Assembly (NCBI RefSeq): GCF_029931775.1
Contig: NC_079322.1
Coordinates: forward strand, 57,009,853-57,073,852
Reading direction: 5' to 3'
DNA: 64,000 nucleotides
DNA from: Euleptes europaea
Taxonomy: Eukaryota > Chordata > Lepidosauria > Squamata > Sphaerodactylidae
Notes under the pieces: generated by a model
Seen by the model: the letters and a program-made list of their open reading frames with translations, nothing else
Databases searched by the model: none
What the model was told of the DNA's origin: nothing
Translations under genes and position numbers: made by a program
Shown: positions 12,435-24,463 of the stretch, piece by piece
Layout of the letters: each line of letters opens with the position of its first letter
Position numbering within the stretch: position 1 is the stretch's first letter

Positions 12435-12621
12435 GTGTGTGCTGTCAAGTCACTCGCAAAAACCTTACAGAGGCCCCAGCAAGGGGCTTCTAAGGCAAGT
12501 GAGAAGCAGAGGTACTTTGCCACTGCCTTCATCTGCAGAGCTTTCCTTGGTGGTCTCCCATCCAAGTACCAAACCTGTTTAGCTTCCAAGATCTGATGAG
12601 GTTTGGCTATACCATGCTGCC
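12435..12621 (-). repeat. 5S-SINE, worn
   Basis: In minus orientation it keeps the head pieces (GGTCTCCCATCCAAGTACC and TTTAGCTTCC on the plus strand) and a BovB-type tail (GCTGTCAAGTCACTCG). It is flanked on the left by a (TA)(TG) run. Confidence 0.75.
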
Positions 12622-13954
12622 TTCCCTCTCACACTGCCAAAATATTTCACATTGTCAAAATGGCACAAGGGGGGAAGGCTGTAGCCCCTTCTCCATATAC
12701 ACCATCGTTCTGATCCTACGGGGTGCCACATGCACAGGAAGGAACTAAGAAGAATCCACAACTTACAAATCATCTGGCACAGGGTGGGGACCCAGTCCCA
12801 ACCTGTATACTCCATAATGGGCTGAGTTGAGCAGCAGAATGCTACCCACTGTCTTGGATCTCCCAAAGTGTTTCTGAGGACAGAAGGATTCCTATCTGTG
12901 GAGCATGACTTTCTTATCTCCATTTATTATTTATTAAAATATTTATACCCTACCTTTGCTCTGGGCTCAAGGCTCCATCTTTCCCAGACAACACAAAATT
13001 ATTCCCAAACTGCTGCCCTGGGGAGTCCACCGTCCCCCAGGAATAACATTTCAGGGGGCATTTTCAACTGCAGTTGGAGGAAAGAAAGAGTCACAGTTGG
13101 TTGGTGGAAATACTTCCATCTGCAGAATTTTTATTTTAACCACAGAAAGATTGGATAGCTTAGAGCAAGAGAGTGTTGAGCTAGATAGACAATGTCTCTG
13201 TTGGTTTTAATCAACTCTGAAGGTAGAGATAATGTGTTTGAAGCAGAGTGTACTAGGTTGTATTAAGGTTGTTTGATAGCAGTGGCCTCATATCAGCTGT
13301 GGGGGTCTACCTTATCGAGTTAGAATTCCACCCCGGTTGTCTTCGTCCTTTCATCTGTCCCAAATCAACTGCCTATGAATTTAATTGGGTGACTCTGGAT
13401 ATTAATGTTATGAGAGAGGTGTACTTTTTCCACACCACACATATAAACTTCTATCATGAGTCTCTCGTTAATGTTTCCCCCCCAAAACTTAAGAAATACA
13501 TGAGAGAGACAGAGACAGAAAGAGTTATATTTCCCATAAATCTCCATGTGAAGATTTTTAAAGGGTTTTTTTCACCTGCAGCTGTAAAATGTGCAGTGAA
13601 CTCACCTTTGGTGATCACTGGAAAGAGGAGTCCATACTTACAGTACCGTCAACGAGAAGGTGACATCCAGGCAGACCGTCATAGAAACTAAAAGAGGCCT
13701 AAATTTAAATAACAAAATGTCAAATCTAACAGCTATACCAATGTCTAAATAATTCTTTAGGTCACCTACACGTATGAGCAGTGTAACTCTTGTGTTCTAA
13801 CTAATACTATTTTTTAATTAACATTTTTGGTTAAAACGCTGACCACTTATTCATAATGATCAAGCCAGAAAAATCCAAAAAATATACATAATATAATGTG
13901 GATAGGCTGATTGTGAGGCTGTTATTCCTGAAAATGGAATGTGTACACACACCC
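12622..13954. other. No recognised gene
   Basis: A fragment at about 12920-12990 resembles the tail of a SINE or L2 ('TTTATACCCTACCTTTGCTC'). The rest appears unique. ORFs of 96-140 codons here have no motif and overlap one another in different frames. Confidence 0.4.
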
Positions 13955-14109
13955 CAGGTTGCCAACTCATGCTTGGAATTCCTGGAGATCTGGGGGAGGT
14001 GCCTCAGAGGGATATAATACCCTCCAAACTGTAATTTCTCTCTCTGTAGTCTGGAGGTGAGTTGTAATTCCAGGAGACCTCCAGCCCCCGCCTGGAGGTT
14101 GGCAACACC
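13955..14109 (-). mobile_element. TAGGGTTGCC-family MITE, shortened
   Basis: It begins AGGTTGCCAACTC and ends CTGGAGGTTGGCAACA. The internal region is shorter than in other copies. Confidence 0.65.
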
Positions 14110-14367
14110 ACAGCCCTTGAGGAGTCTGTGCAAAATGGAACAAACGTGAAAGAAGCGTCCCACACTACTCTTATCTTATGCAGAAATTCTGGTCGGCAAG
14201 TCCCTCCTTTTATTAGGTTCTCCCTTAGATGGTCTAGAAACTGTGAAAGAACTAGACTCTATGATCACTCCACAGTTAAAACCCTTTAAAAGTTACATCA
14301 GCAACATGAGGCAAATGCCTGAAAAAGCATTTTCTAGCAGTGCTACTGTAATTTTAAAGACCACCAG

Positions 14368-14795
14368 TGTCAGGCTCTGCGTCTCGGCCTTAGCCTGACA
14401 CTACCAGGCTCCTGACCCGAGCAGGCCAGAGTTTGGCTCAGAGTCAGGGCCCTGGTCATGGTTCCCATGCCTTTGTACAGTATCTGCGTTTTCTGCCTAT
14501 CCTGTTTACCACAATCACCCCAGCTGCATGGATATGTTATGTCTATACCTATCCTGAGAAAGCTTATCATGTGTTGTAGCTGCCTGTGTATCTTGCCCCA
14601 TCCATCTCTGAAGTCTGAACTATATTTTAACCCTGTATCCTTGCCTTGATTCCTCATTAGTAGCCTTCTATGCCCCAAAGGCAGCCAGCTTCTGACTTTG
14701 TCTGATTTTGCTTCTAATAAAGTCTAAACTGCTTCAGAGCCTTGCCTGATGAGTTTTACATGAAGGAGGCTGAGGACAAACACCTGAGTCTGACA
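14368..14795 (+). mobile_element. Solo LTR of an endogenous LTR retroelement (fossil)
   Basis: A 428-bp solo LTR begins TGTCAG and ends CTGACA. It carries an AATAAA polyadenylation signal near 14717 and has no internal genes. ACCAG flanks it exactly at 14363-14367 and 14796-14800, a 5-bp target duplication. The LTR looks whole and relatively young. The strand is inferred from the signal. The family (ERV or Gypsy-like) cannot be told from a lone LTR. Confidence 0.82.
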
Positions 14796-16800
14796 ACCAG
14801 AGTCTGTTTCATGGCCACAGCCTACATCACATTTCCCCACTTTTGCAAATTAAACTCCACAGATTGTTAGGTCAAGATAGCAATGCCAGTTTGGAATGTA
14901 TGCTGCAGAATAAGGCATACAAGAATGCCTAAATTTTATGCTAGATTATGCCCAATATATGTGTGTGTGTTGTGAATTTAGTGGCTTTCCATCTTTGGAT
15001 AGCATGCCACTTCCGTAGCACAGATTTACTAGGAAAACCACCAGTGGAATTCAGCTTTGGCTTTTGGTTCTGATTTAAACCATAAGCTACCCTTTAAAAA
15101 AAAACCTCTATTCAGCTCCTCTTGAATAATTTTGGAACCTTTGAAGGTCAGGCACTTTCCTGGTCCGTTTGTGTTTGTCAAGAGGAATACTTACTCTTTT
15201 CTCATTTTCCACGGAAGCCTTTCTCTACCTATGTGCTGTCGTCTACTCTCCCTCTACTGTACTAATCAATATTAGAAACCATGGTTGATGAAGTATTACT
15301 GCATTAAAATGTTATTTAAAGATATTTTCCAACAGCAATCATATCCAGAATCATATTTGTTATCAAAATGTTGACAACTTTAATATCAAGATTTTAATAT
15401 CCTGTTGGATAATGAAATTTCTGCCGGACATAGGGTCATTCCTGTCTCTGCAGTAGGATGATTGGATATTGCTTCTGAGTTAGTGAACGGAATAATAGCT
15501 CACCAGCGCTCAGTGAAAGAGTACTTTTCCGCCAGTGATACTCTTCAGAGAAGAACCTAAAGTTATAAAGTGTAACAGGAAAATGAACATTTTTCAAGAT
15601 TTTCAGCTGTTGGGACTTTGAAGCTTTACTGGTGCTAACAGTGACTGGCCGATTGGTATTCAATCTTGTAAATTATCAGGAGTGTTAGTCTTGGAAGAAA
15701 AGACCTGACACTCCATAGACAAGTGCTCCTGGACAACCAGTGCCTGCAATTAATAGGATTCCTACAAGTCTGCCCGCTAAACCATTCCCAACACAGTGTC
15801 TTTTGGCTGTACCCACCCAAAAATTAGCCTACCTGTTTTGACCCCAGTTCTATCTATGGAATCTTCTTCAATTAGCAACAATAGCTAAATAGAGCTTCCG
15901 TGTTATTGAGGAAGAATACCTCTGAACCACAGATGCTGGGGACAAGGAACAGGGGAATGCTCTGCTTATAGGTTTCTCACTCTTCTGGGAGTAGTCACCA
16001 AATGCCGGACTAGATGGAGACAAATAAGTTGCCAAAGATCACAGCCTGAATACAAGAGGTATGATATGACCCTGAATACCTTTTAATTGAGCATTGGCCG
16101 CTTCATTATCTATGTTAAAGAAATCAGAGTACTACTGAGGCTGTTAGATGCCCTAAGGCAGAAGTGGGATTATGACCCTGAACACCAAACTCTTAAAACA
16201 AATTATTTTGTCTAAAATTAATTTGCCTCTCACATCCCCCCAGTCAATTCCACACCAATTATTTTGCCACCTGAACATTTCCATTTGAGTGGCCCAAAAG
16301 ACAGAAAAACTCCCATTCTAACCTTGCATCTGTTTACCCAGAGTTCCCTGTTGCTGCTGCCAAACCTTTTGTTCCCTGGCTCCAGCTTCTAAAGAAGCAG
16401 CCCTATGAAGGAACCAGCTTGTATCTGATCACCATTGGAAAAGGAAGAGGCATTTTCCATCGAGTCTCCCTTCCCACTGTAGCCCCCGCCCATGCTGTTC
16501 ATGAAGGTTTATCAATTACCAGAACCAAAACTGGGGGGGGGGGTAGTGGGCTACAGCAGAAGAAGGGGGTGAGAAGGTCCTGTTCTCCAAGCTCTGCTCT
16601 GTGGCAGTTCCTCTGGGATACAAGCCACAAAAAGAGCAGCAACTGCCTCATCTGCAACCACCTGATACAACCTACCAGTAACAACATTTTCCATGTTTCT
16701 TTCTTTATGTGCAGCATTTGTTTGCTGCTTTTCTCCCTGAAGGGACCCAAAGCTACTCACAAAGCAATACCAAGATACAATTTCCTAAAAATTGTAAAGA
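14796..16800. other. No recognised feature
   Basis: About 2 kb with no familiar repeat or exon. A G11 run lies at 16533-16543. The ORF at 16419-16844 runs into the LINE and is not a gene. Confidence 0.4.
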
Positions 16801-17216
16801 TGTGGACAGAATCGAGCGGGTGCAGAGGAGAGAGACGAGAATGATCAGGGGCCTGGAGACCCAGCCCTATGAGGAAAGGCTGAGGGAGTTGGGAATGTTC
16901 AGTCTGGAGAAAAGGAGGTTGAGGGGGGACATGATTGCTTTCTTTAAGTATTTGAAGGGCTGTCACTTAGAAGAGGGCAGGGAGCTGTTCCTGTTGGCAG
17001 CAGAGGATAGGACTCACAATAAAGGGTTTAAATTATGGGTGGAAATTTTTACAGAAAGAGTTGTTTGACAGTGCAATCAGCTACCTGGGGAGGTGGTGAA
17101 CTCCCCCTCACTGGCAGTCTTTAAGCAGAGGCTGCTCTAGGGTGATCTTGCATTAAGCAGGGGGTTGGACTAGATGGCCTGTATGGCCCCTTCCAACTCT
17201 ATGATTCTGTGATAAA
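16801..17216 (+). repeat. CR1-like LINE 3' end
   Basis: The remnant encodes VQRRETRMIRGLETQPYEE and FSLEKRRLRGD, the C-terminal signature of CR1-type ORF2. It then runs through GGTTGGACTAGATGGCC to the 3' end TCCAACTCTATGATTCTGTG. The frame is broken after about 90 codons. It is 5' truncated. Confidence 0.88.
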
Positions 17217-18928
17217 TAACAAATAAAACAAAAAATATTTCTGATCTGGGCCTGATCTACCAGGCTGCCTAACATAGGCCCCACCCAGGCTTTATGTTGC
17301 TTATCCCAGAAAGAACTGGGCAGCTGCTGCTAGCTCACTGCCAGCAATCTGTTCCTCACTTCCCCCTCCCCACCCAGGTACTAATGGGCACACAGTCACC
17401 AGTGTGGCACTGTAGTTTTCTACAAGGTGGCAAGCAGGGAACATCCCGCCATTGGCATATGAAGTGCCAATAGTACAACCTCAGAGCATTTAAAAAAATA
17501 AAAACAAGCAAAACTACATCTAGTATTGTCTCCATCGATTGTCTCCATCTAGTCCAGAAAGAAGAGCCACAGAAAGCGGCCAATTTTCTGAATACTTCAG
17601 AGTAAGAGGTCCAACATACAACAATTTGTAGTTTTCAGAAAAAGAAGCAGAAACAGAACAAAATGATCAAGAAGTGTAAAAGAAGCAATTATAGTATTAA
17701 AGGTTAACTGAGGAAAATGGCAATTCCAAATAAACGCCAATAATTACCTCGGCCACGTTCTGGAGTCAGAATTGCAAATTGCTGGCAGAAACGAGGCACT
17801 CTCCAGAACGCAAACTGCCGTGGCCTGGTTAGTATCTGAAAGATTGCATTAATTAAACTTTGTCTTATATCTCATGTAAAGCAAAGAGGCAATCGATTAT
17901 AATCCAAGGGCATGCAATCTTAAATATGAGGGAAGAGATCTCCCCACCACTGACCTCACTAAAAGGCACCCTTGCAGCTGTGTGAGAAAATTGCAAGGAC
18001 AGCAGATACACCAGTGGGAAAAGTTCCACAAAGAACCTATCATTGTACAGGGGCCTCCAACAGCTCAGGAATGGATATGGAAAGTGTTGTTCGGGGATGA
18101 TGAAGAGTGAAATCCTACATGACTTGACATCAAGACAAAGCCATCAAGTAGCTTTGAACATGTGTTTGAATACTGTGGAGTAGCTGCCATGCCCAAGTGT
18201 CTACACATGACATGACAGGTTATCAACTGGCATTACGAGCAACGAACTGCCAGCAGAACACAGAATATTAGATTACAGCAAACTCTTGTGGCTGACTTGT
18301 GTAATTTTAAGATCAAAATAGTTCTAAAATATAAAAATCTAGTTCTCTCTTCCCCATCAAGAATATAACTTGTATCTGCTATGAAGGCAAACATTCCAGT
18401 GAGTGGAAGTACCGTTTCTTCCTGATTCAGCTCTGGATAAGAGTTCTAATTATAGGGTGGTGTGATTAGGGTATTTTGCATTTCTACAATGTGCACATAT
18501 TGCACATCACATACTTTCCAAAGCTCAAGCTGCACGGACTACTGACGACAGGAGTAATAAACTGTGCATTTGTTCTGACAGTTAATGGCAACTGACGCTA
18601 AATGTCGGTAAAGGGTAGGGTACTACAAGCATCTGAGGCATTGCAGTTGGGATTCAGGAAGTTCAGAGGTGTCACTTCCTGTTTGCTGTGCTGCCTTCCT
18701 CTGACATGCGCAAATGGTGCTGTTGCCTGGCACAGGCCCGATATCCACCATGTTATCACTTCTGTGCAAATTACATGCAATTACTTAAAATGACTTAAAA
18801 TTACTTAACATATTAATACCCAGCACTTCCAGCTTTTGTTCATCAGTCGCTTTCCAAACATAAATTTCCAAACTAAACATACATTCAGAACACAACATAA
18901 ACCAGTTATAATTAAAACATGCTAAACA
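17217..18928. other. Mostly unique DNA
   Basis: No exon or familiar repeat is seen. An imperfect inverted repeat lies at 17755-17830 (GGCCACGTTCTGGAG against CTCCAGAACG...GTGGCC). The repeat-free block 17690-17880 is a weak candidate for conserved noncoding DNA. Confidence 0.4.
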
Positions 18929-19050
18929 TAAGGTTGCTAACCCCAGGTTGGGAAATTCCTGGATATTTGGGGGTGGAGCCTGGGAAGGGCAGAGTTTGGA
19001 GAGGGGAGGGCAGAGAGCTCAGGAGGGATATGGTGCCATAGAGTTGCCAA
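18929..19050 (-). mobile_element. TAGGGTTGCC-family MITE fragment
   Basis: It starts AAGGTTGCTAACCCC and carries 'GGGGGTGGAGCCTGGG'. It stops after about 120 bp near CATAGAGTTGCC. Confidence 0.6.
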
Positions 19051-20857
19051 ACGTGCTCACTACAAGGTCCATAGGCTCCCTAGCTGAACCTCAGCTCTGC
19101 TTTGGCCCTCTTGCTAATGAACAGCTCTTCAGTCATATCTGGATTACTTTTTGACCCGCATCCACCTCATTGATACCTTTGGGTAAATTTGGATCTGACT
19201 CAAATGATGTCCATTTGCAAACAGAGTAAACACTCTAAATCTGAAACAAATTATTTGTGAAAATTCTGGAGCACTTAGGAATCTTCTGGTCTAATTGTTT
19301 ATTCTGACACTTCTCTGGTTTAATTTTCCTGGGCAGCTGGAGGATCAGCTAGGGGAGAGAATTGTACAAGTCTGAATTGTACAAGTCTGCCCATTCAGCT
19401 ATAAAGCCCCTTGCACTGGCAAGGGAAGCTAATCAAATTATGTATTGTTTTTACCTGATGCTAACTGCTCTGAGCCCAGCTTTGGCTGGGATAGAGGGCG
19501 GGTTACAAGTCCAAACATAAATACAAAAATTAAAAATGCTTCTCAACTTCCTTCATGGGGTGGTACTATCTGAAGCACATTTCTTCTCTTCCAGTATGGG
19601 AAGACACTACAGCTGAGAGGAAAATACTGGAAAAAATGGAAAGGATGTGATGGGGTTAGCTTCTCGTGCCTGTGTGCTCCTTTTTAATCTTTTAAAATCA
19701 GCCCCTGCTGTCCGGAAGGAGGGAGACGCTCACCCTTTCACCAAGACACACCTCCATGTGCCATCTGTGCAAGCAGACTTTTTAAAAACTGCCCATTACT
19801 CCTATGTGTCAGAAACTTAGGAGGCTGGCTCTCTTAAAAGGATCCTGATTGGGAGCTATATCCAGAACTCCATTTGCCTGTTGAAACCAGCAGAAAATGC
19901 TATTGAATTGCCTTCCTACAATAGTCTTTAATTTGATATTAAAGAGTACAAAACTTGACTCAAATGAGACCTTTTATTGTTGCTCTTTGCTGCTACCTAA
20001 CCAGTAAAGTGTATGCTGAAAAGATTTTCTCTCTTTTCTGGCCTGATGCCCCTCACCCACTGATTGGCAAACCTGTATCTAGGAATTAAAATTTTAAAGC
20101 AGCTTACATGTTGGGTATCCAATTAAGTGACATATTTACAACAACATCTCTTTCTTCACCCATCACTAATGAGGGCATGAGCCAGTTCTAAAAATATGCA
20201 GCCATTTACATTTCAGAGGTGAAAATCTGTAAAAGAATCTTGGTGCTGTGAATATACTGCAGTATCTCCTACCCCCTTACCCAGCCCCTCTCCAGGGGGC
20301 ACTTGGCATATGCTATGTTAATTTTGTATTTCCTCTAATGTATTTAAATGCATGCATTTTCTAGACTTTGGTGGTCACTACTTTAGTGAAAGAAGCAAAT
20401 AAATGATTCATAAGTACATGGCATTTATTTGCTAGCAGTAAAAAAATATTCCAAGTTATGAAAAGAATCAACTATTTTCTCTCTTGTCCATCAATGCTTT
20501 TTTAAATTGATTGCAATAACACAAGGCCTTGAGACCAGAGCTAATAGAGAGATTGCCAGACTAAAAAGGTCAGCTTGTACTCGTCCAGGGATAGAGAAGC
20601 GGACCTTGATCAACAGGAGTAGACATGTTTAGCATTAAGAACTGTAAAGAACAGTGGAGAACAACTGTATAGAATTAGGTGAAGAATAATTGAATAAGCA
20701 GCAACTTTGGGTCTACAACTGAGAACAGTCTGATTTTACTAGCATACAGTTAGGTTATAGTAGACATTGGGTTGGATCCAGCCAACTTTTTCACTCAGTG
20801 TTGCCCAATTCACATCATTATTAAAGCCTTCCTTTATGGTTTTTGTCCATGCAGGTC
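19051..20857. other. Unique DNA with an L2-like tail
   Basis: An L2-like tail fragment lies at about 19435-19535 ('GGGATAGAGGGCGGGTTAC'). No other familiar repeat or exon is seen. Confidence 0.4.
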
Positions 20858-21063
20858 TAGGTTGCCAACTGCCAGGTAGTAACAGATCTCCTGCTAATAC
20901 AACTGATCTCCAGCCGATAGAGATCAGATCACCTGGAGAAAAATGGCCGCTTTGGCAATTGAACTCTATGGCATTGAAGTCCCTCCCCTCCCCAAACCCC
21001 GCCCTCCTCAGGCTCCGACCCAAAAATCTCCCGCCGGTGGTGAAGAGGGACCTGGCAACCCTA
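20858..21063 (+). mobile_element. TAGGGTTGCC-family MITE with perfect 8-bp duplication
   Basis: The element starts TAGGTTGCC and ends GGCAACCCTA. TGCAGGTC flanks it at 20850-20857 and 21064-21071. An 8-bp duplication with this terminal repeat supports the hAT superfamily. Confidence 0.85.
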
Positions 21064-21071
21064 TGCAGGTC

Positions 21072-22050
21072 CCATAATGCCAAACATAGCCTTTCAGTGG
21101 TCAAAAGGGAACCCTTCTCCCCCTTTTCACCCCTGAAAAAGCCAGCTGGATCCAACCCAATAATTTCAGTTAACAGAATAAGTCTTTCCGAGATTCAGCA
21201 TTAAACAGTATACATCACTCATAATATTGCATATATGTTTGTGTCTACAATTCAGCAAAGATATTGCCAGATTCACTTGTAGACTATGATGAGGCAGAAG
21301 AGCCTAGGGTGATTGGGGTAAAGATGAGAAGAGTAACTTTTGAAAGAAAACAACTGTCAAGGGGAAAAAGACAAACATATTTTCATCCCACAGCAGAAGT
21401 GTGAACCCCTTCAATGGAATTTAATCTGAATGCATTTCTATACTTGCATCAGAAGTTCAGTTTGGGACCAGAAGAACGAGGCATCTTCATCCACTTTGAT
21501 TCTTTGTGTGCGGATGCCTGCTTTGAATTGTTCATCTCTCCACTGTTGGGTTGGGCCAAATGGATTTATGTTAGGTTAAACAGTAGGAAGAAAAATTCAA
21601 ATGGTAAGAACAGTTGTGCAATGAGGCAAGCTGTCCAGAGGGCTGTGGTATCTTTCCAAGTAAGATGAAAGGTATCCCAATCAGACAGGAAATTGCCAAC
21701 ATGATCTATATAGCCATTTCAACTCTACAGTCCTAACAACGGTGTTAAAAGCATGACTATCCCTTGTCCTGTCTCCAAAACCCAATTAAAATTTGATTGG
21801 TTAACTGGATGCAAACATTTGGTTTTTGCCTTGCTTTAGCAAATGGAATCATTGTTACATGAGTCTTCTTGGCTTAAGAAAAGACTTATATTCCAAGGAG
21901 GTCTGAATGAAAAACAGCTTTTCAGTATAAAAAGAGCACATTGCAGTCTGGCATGATAGAGAGTGAAAACCTTACCTAATGGGAAAAAAATAGCCTTTAT
22001 TTTTCAATACGTTAGACTGTGACAAATATTTTAAGTTTTATTTTTATTTT
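21072..22050. other. No recognised feature
   Basis: The sequence appears unique. An 84-codon ORF at 21414-21668 has no motif. Confidence 0.4.
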
Positions 22051-22310
22051 TTGCCGTCAAGTCACAGCTGAGATATGGCAACCCTGTAGGGTTTTCAAAG
22101 CACAGGGCGTTCAGAGCTGGTTTGCCATTGTCTACCTCCACATCATGCCCTGGGTATTCCTTGGAGGTCTCCCATCCTAATACTTGCCAGGGTCTAAGGG
22201 TGAGAGTGTGTGACTGGACTAAGGTCACCCAGCAAGTTTCCATGGCAGAGTGGGGATTCGAACCTGGCTCTCCCAGATACTAATCCAACACCGTAACCAC
22301 TATACCATGC
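22051..22310 (-). repeat. Sauria-type SINE (tRNA head, BovB tail)
   Basis: On the minus strand a tRNA-like head (TAGTGGTTACGGTGTTGG; B-box GGTTCGAATCC) is followed by a middle part and ends in a BovB-like tail (GCTGTGACTTGACGGCAAAA). It shares its tail with the 5S-SINEs but not its head. Confidence 0.85.
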
Positions 22311-22600
22311 AAAATGTTTGTAAGAACTACAAATTCTGATGTTCTTTATTTTGCATTTCTGTGGTACTTTTTCTAATGATTTATCTCATATACTGGCAAT
22401 GGGGTAAGTTTAAGGGGAAATAGTGTGGGGCTTTGTCCAAACTGACAGTTTGTACTGCTTTTACTTTACTTTTTCTTAACATTCCTTCCTATATGATCTT
22501 TTTTCCATTATGTCATTTTAGGTTTGATATGCTACAGGGAACTTTACTTGGTAGTTACCAATAATATCCTATAACTTAAATGCAAATAAGCTCATATGTA

Positions 22601-23030
22601 GAGATGCCAGCTCCGGGTTGGGAAATACCTGGAGATTTTGGGGGTGGAGCCTGAGCAGGCCTGGTTTGGGGAGGGGAGAGAAGTCAATGGGGCATAATGC
22701 CATAGAGTCCACCTTCCAAAGCAGCCATTTTCTCCAGGTGATCTCTGTCACATGGAGATCAGTTGTAATCCCAGGAGATTCCCAGCAATCACCTGGATGT
22801 TTAGGGTTGCCAGGTCTCTCTTCGTCACCAGCAGGAGGTTTTTGGGGTGGAGCCTGAAGAGGGCGGGGTTTGGGGAGGGGAGGGACTTCAATGCTATAGA
22901 GTCCAATTGCCAAAGCAGCCATTTTCTCCAGGTGAACTGATCTCTATCAGCTGGAGATTAGTTGTAATAGCAGGAGATCTTCAGCTGTTACCTGGAGGTT
23001 GGCAACCCTATGGATGTTGGCAAATCTACA
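22601..23030 (-). mobile_element. Older TAGGGTTGCC-family MITE, split by a younger copy
   Basis: The left part is 22601-22801 and the right remnant is 23011 to about 23030 (TGGATGTTGGCAAATCT). The younger copy at 22802-23010 sits inside it, and the duplicated TGGATGTT comes from this older element. Confidence 0.7.
22802..23010 (-). mobile_element. Younger TAGGGTTGCC-family MITE, nested
   Basis: The ends are TAGGGTTGCC and GGCAACCCTA. TGGATGTT flanks it exactly at 22794-22801 and 23011-23018. The body carries the family phrase 'GGCGGGGTTTGGGGAGGGG'. Confidence 0.88.
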
Positions 23031-23689
23031 TATGGGATACTCGGGGACCAGATCACATAGGCTTTTAAAGGTCAAAAACTGGAAATGGGCCATCAAGCGT
23101 TCTGTATTTGAGTCCCCCCGTTCTGCAGGCAATTTGACTGTGGGCAGGGGCAAGACACAATGTCTTATATCCTCCAAACTCCATCCGCCAGGTAAACTTT
23201 GAACTGCTGAAGTTTTTCTTAGCATCACTTTCTTACTTAAAAAAAAAAAAAACAACAACATCAACAGCATTTTGACTTAATATAAAAAGTGACTCATCAC
23301 ATTATGCATGCCTTAAAATGCTAACTAAAAATAGTTAACCCAATTATGTGCTTGACAAGTTTGTCATCTATTCAGACGCTCCGGCTGTCCTGAAGTTTAA
23401 TCATTCTGCTCAGCAGAGAACTTATAAAATAGTATAGATCTGCCCCCTTGTGTCAGTTTTGAGTTACTGCTTTTCATGCTTAAGAAAGGACACTTTAAAA
23501 TGGACATTTTAATAACGCTGAGTTCAAGAAATTGCAAATGTATATTTGGAGAAATTTTTAAAATACACAAACCCTTGTTGTGCATATATAACATGAAACA
23601 ATAAGGTATAAATGCAATAGATGTTTAAGGGGTTGAAGCACCTTTGCTATAAGGAAATTTGGGGGCTTTTTATTTTAGTGAAAATAAGC
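23031..23689. other. No recognised feature
   Basis: AT-rich apparently unique sequence with an A-run at about 23239-23251. Confidence 0.4.
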
Positions 23690-24090
23690 ATGTGGGGGGC
23701 AAAATAGGGGTTTATAAAATTATGCATGGGGTGGAAGAAGTGGAGGAAGATAGCTTTTTCTCTCCCATAATACCAGAGGCACCCAAAGAAGACAATAGAT
23801 TCAGGATAGATAAAAGGATGAACTTCTTAACTCAATGAGTAGGTCTACTCAGAAGTAATCACCATTTAGTTGATGGGGCTTACTCCCAAGAAACTGTTCT
23901 TTGGATTGTAGCATAAATTATGGAATTGGCTGCCAGTAGATGTAGTGAGGGCCGTGAGTATGGATCATTTTAAAAGGGGATTAGACAGATTCATGGAGCC
24001 GAGGGCAGCAACGGAATGGAACCTCCACATTCAAGGGCAGCAAACTTCTGAAACCCAGTGCTAAGAGGCAGCATCATGGGAAGGTCTTGG
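23690..24090 (+). repeat. CR1-like LINE 3' fragment with inserted repeat
   Basis: The text 'TATAAAATTATGCATGGGG', 'GGCTGCCAGTAGATGTAG' and 'AGACAGATTCATGGAG' matches the CR1-like C-terminal region. A piece of another common repeat (TACTCAGAAGTAATCACC ... GGGGCTTACTCCC, 23845-23915) interrupts it. Confidence 0.6.
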
Positions 24091-24251
24091 CTGTTATGCC
24101 TTGTTTATTAGCCCTCAACTGGATGACCTTTGTGGGACAATGGTGCACATAAGTAGGAGGGCTTAAATCCTGCCCAGCTGTGATTCTGCAAGACTCACAT
24201 TCATGCTTAAAGCACCTTAGTGCAGCAAAATAAGGTTGGTGATAGAACAGA

Positions 24252-24463
24252 TGGGTTGCCAACCTTCAGGTGGTGGCTGGAGATCTCCCGCTATTACATG
24301 TGATCTCCAGGGGTCAGAGATCAGTTCACCTAGAAAAAATGGCCACTTTGGAAGGTGGACTCTATGACATTATAACTCATTGAAGTCCCTCTCCAAACCC
24401 CACCCTCCTCAGGCTCCACCCCCAAAATCTCCAGGTATTTCCCAGCTCGGAGCTGGCAACCCT
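24252..24463 (+). mobile_element. TAGGGTTGCC-family MITE
   Basis: It starts GGGTTGCCAACCTTCAGG and ends GAGCTGGCAACCCT. The body is nearly full length. No clear target duplication remains. Confidence 0.75.

Noticed and set aside
20739-21204. ORFs of 138 and 145 codons on opposite strands
   Set aside because: Both run through the hAT-like MITE at 20858-21063 and mirror each other. They have no domain.
22051-22310. tRNA gene from clear A and B boxes
   Set aside because: The body does not fold as a full tRNA and continues into a SINE middle and BovB tail. The same applies to the copies at 10789 and 43978.
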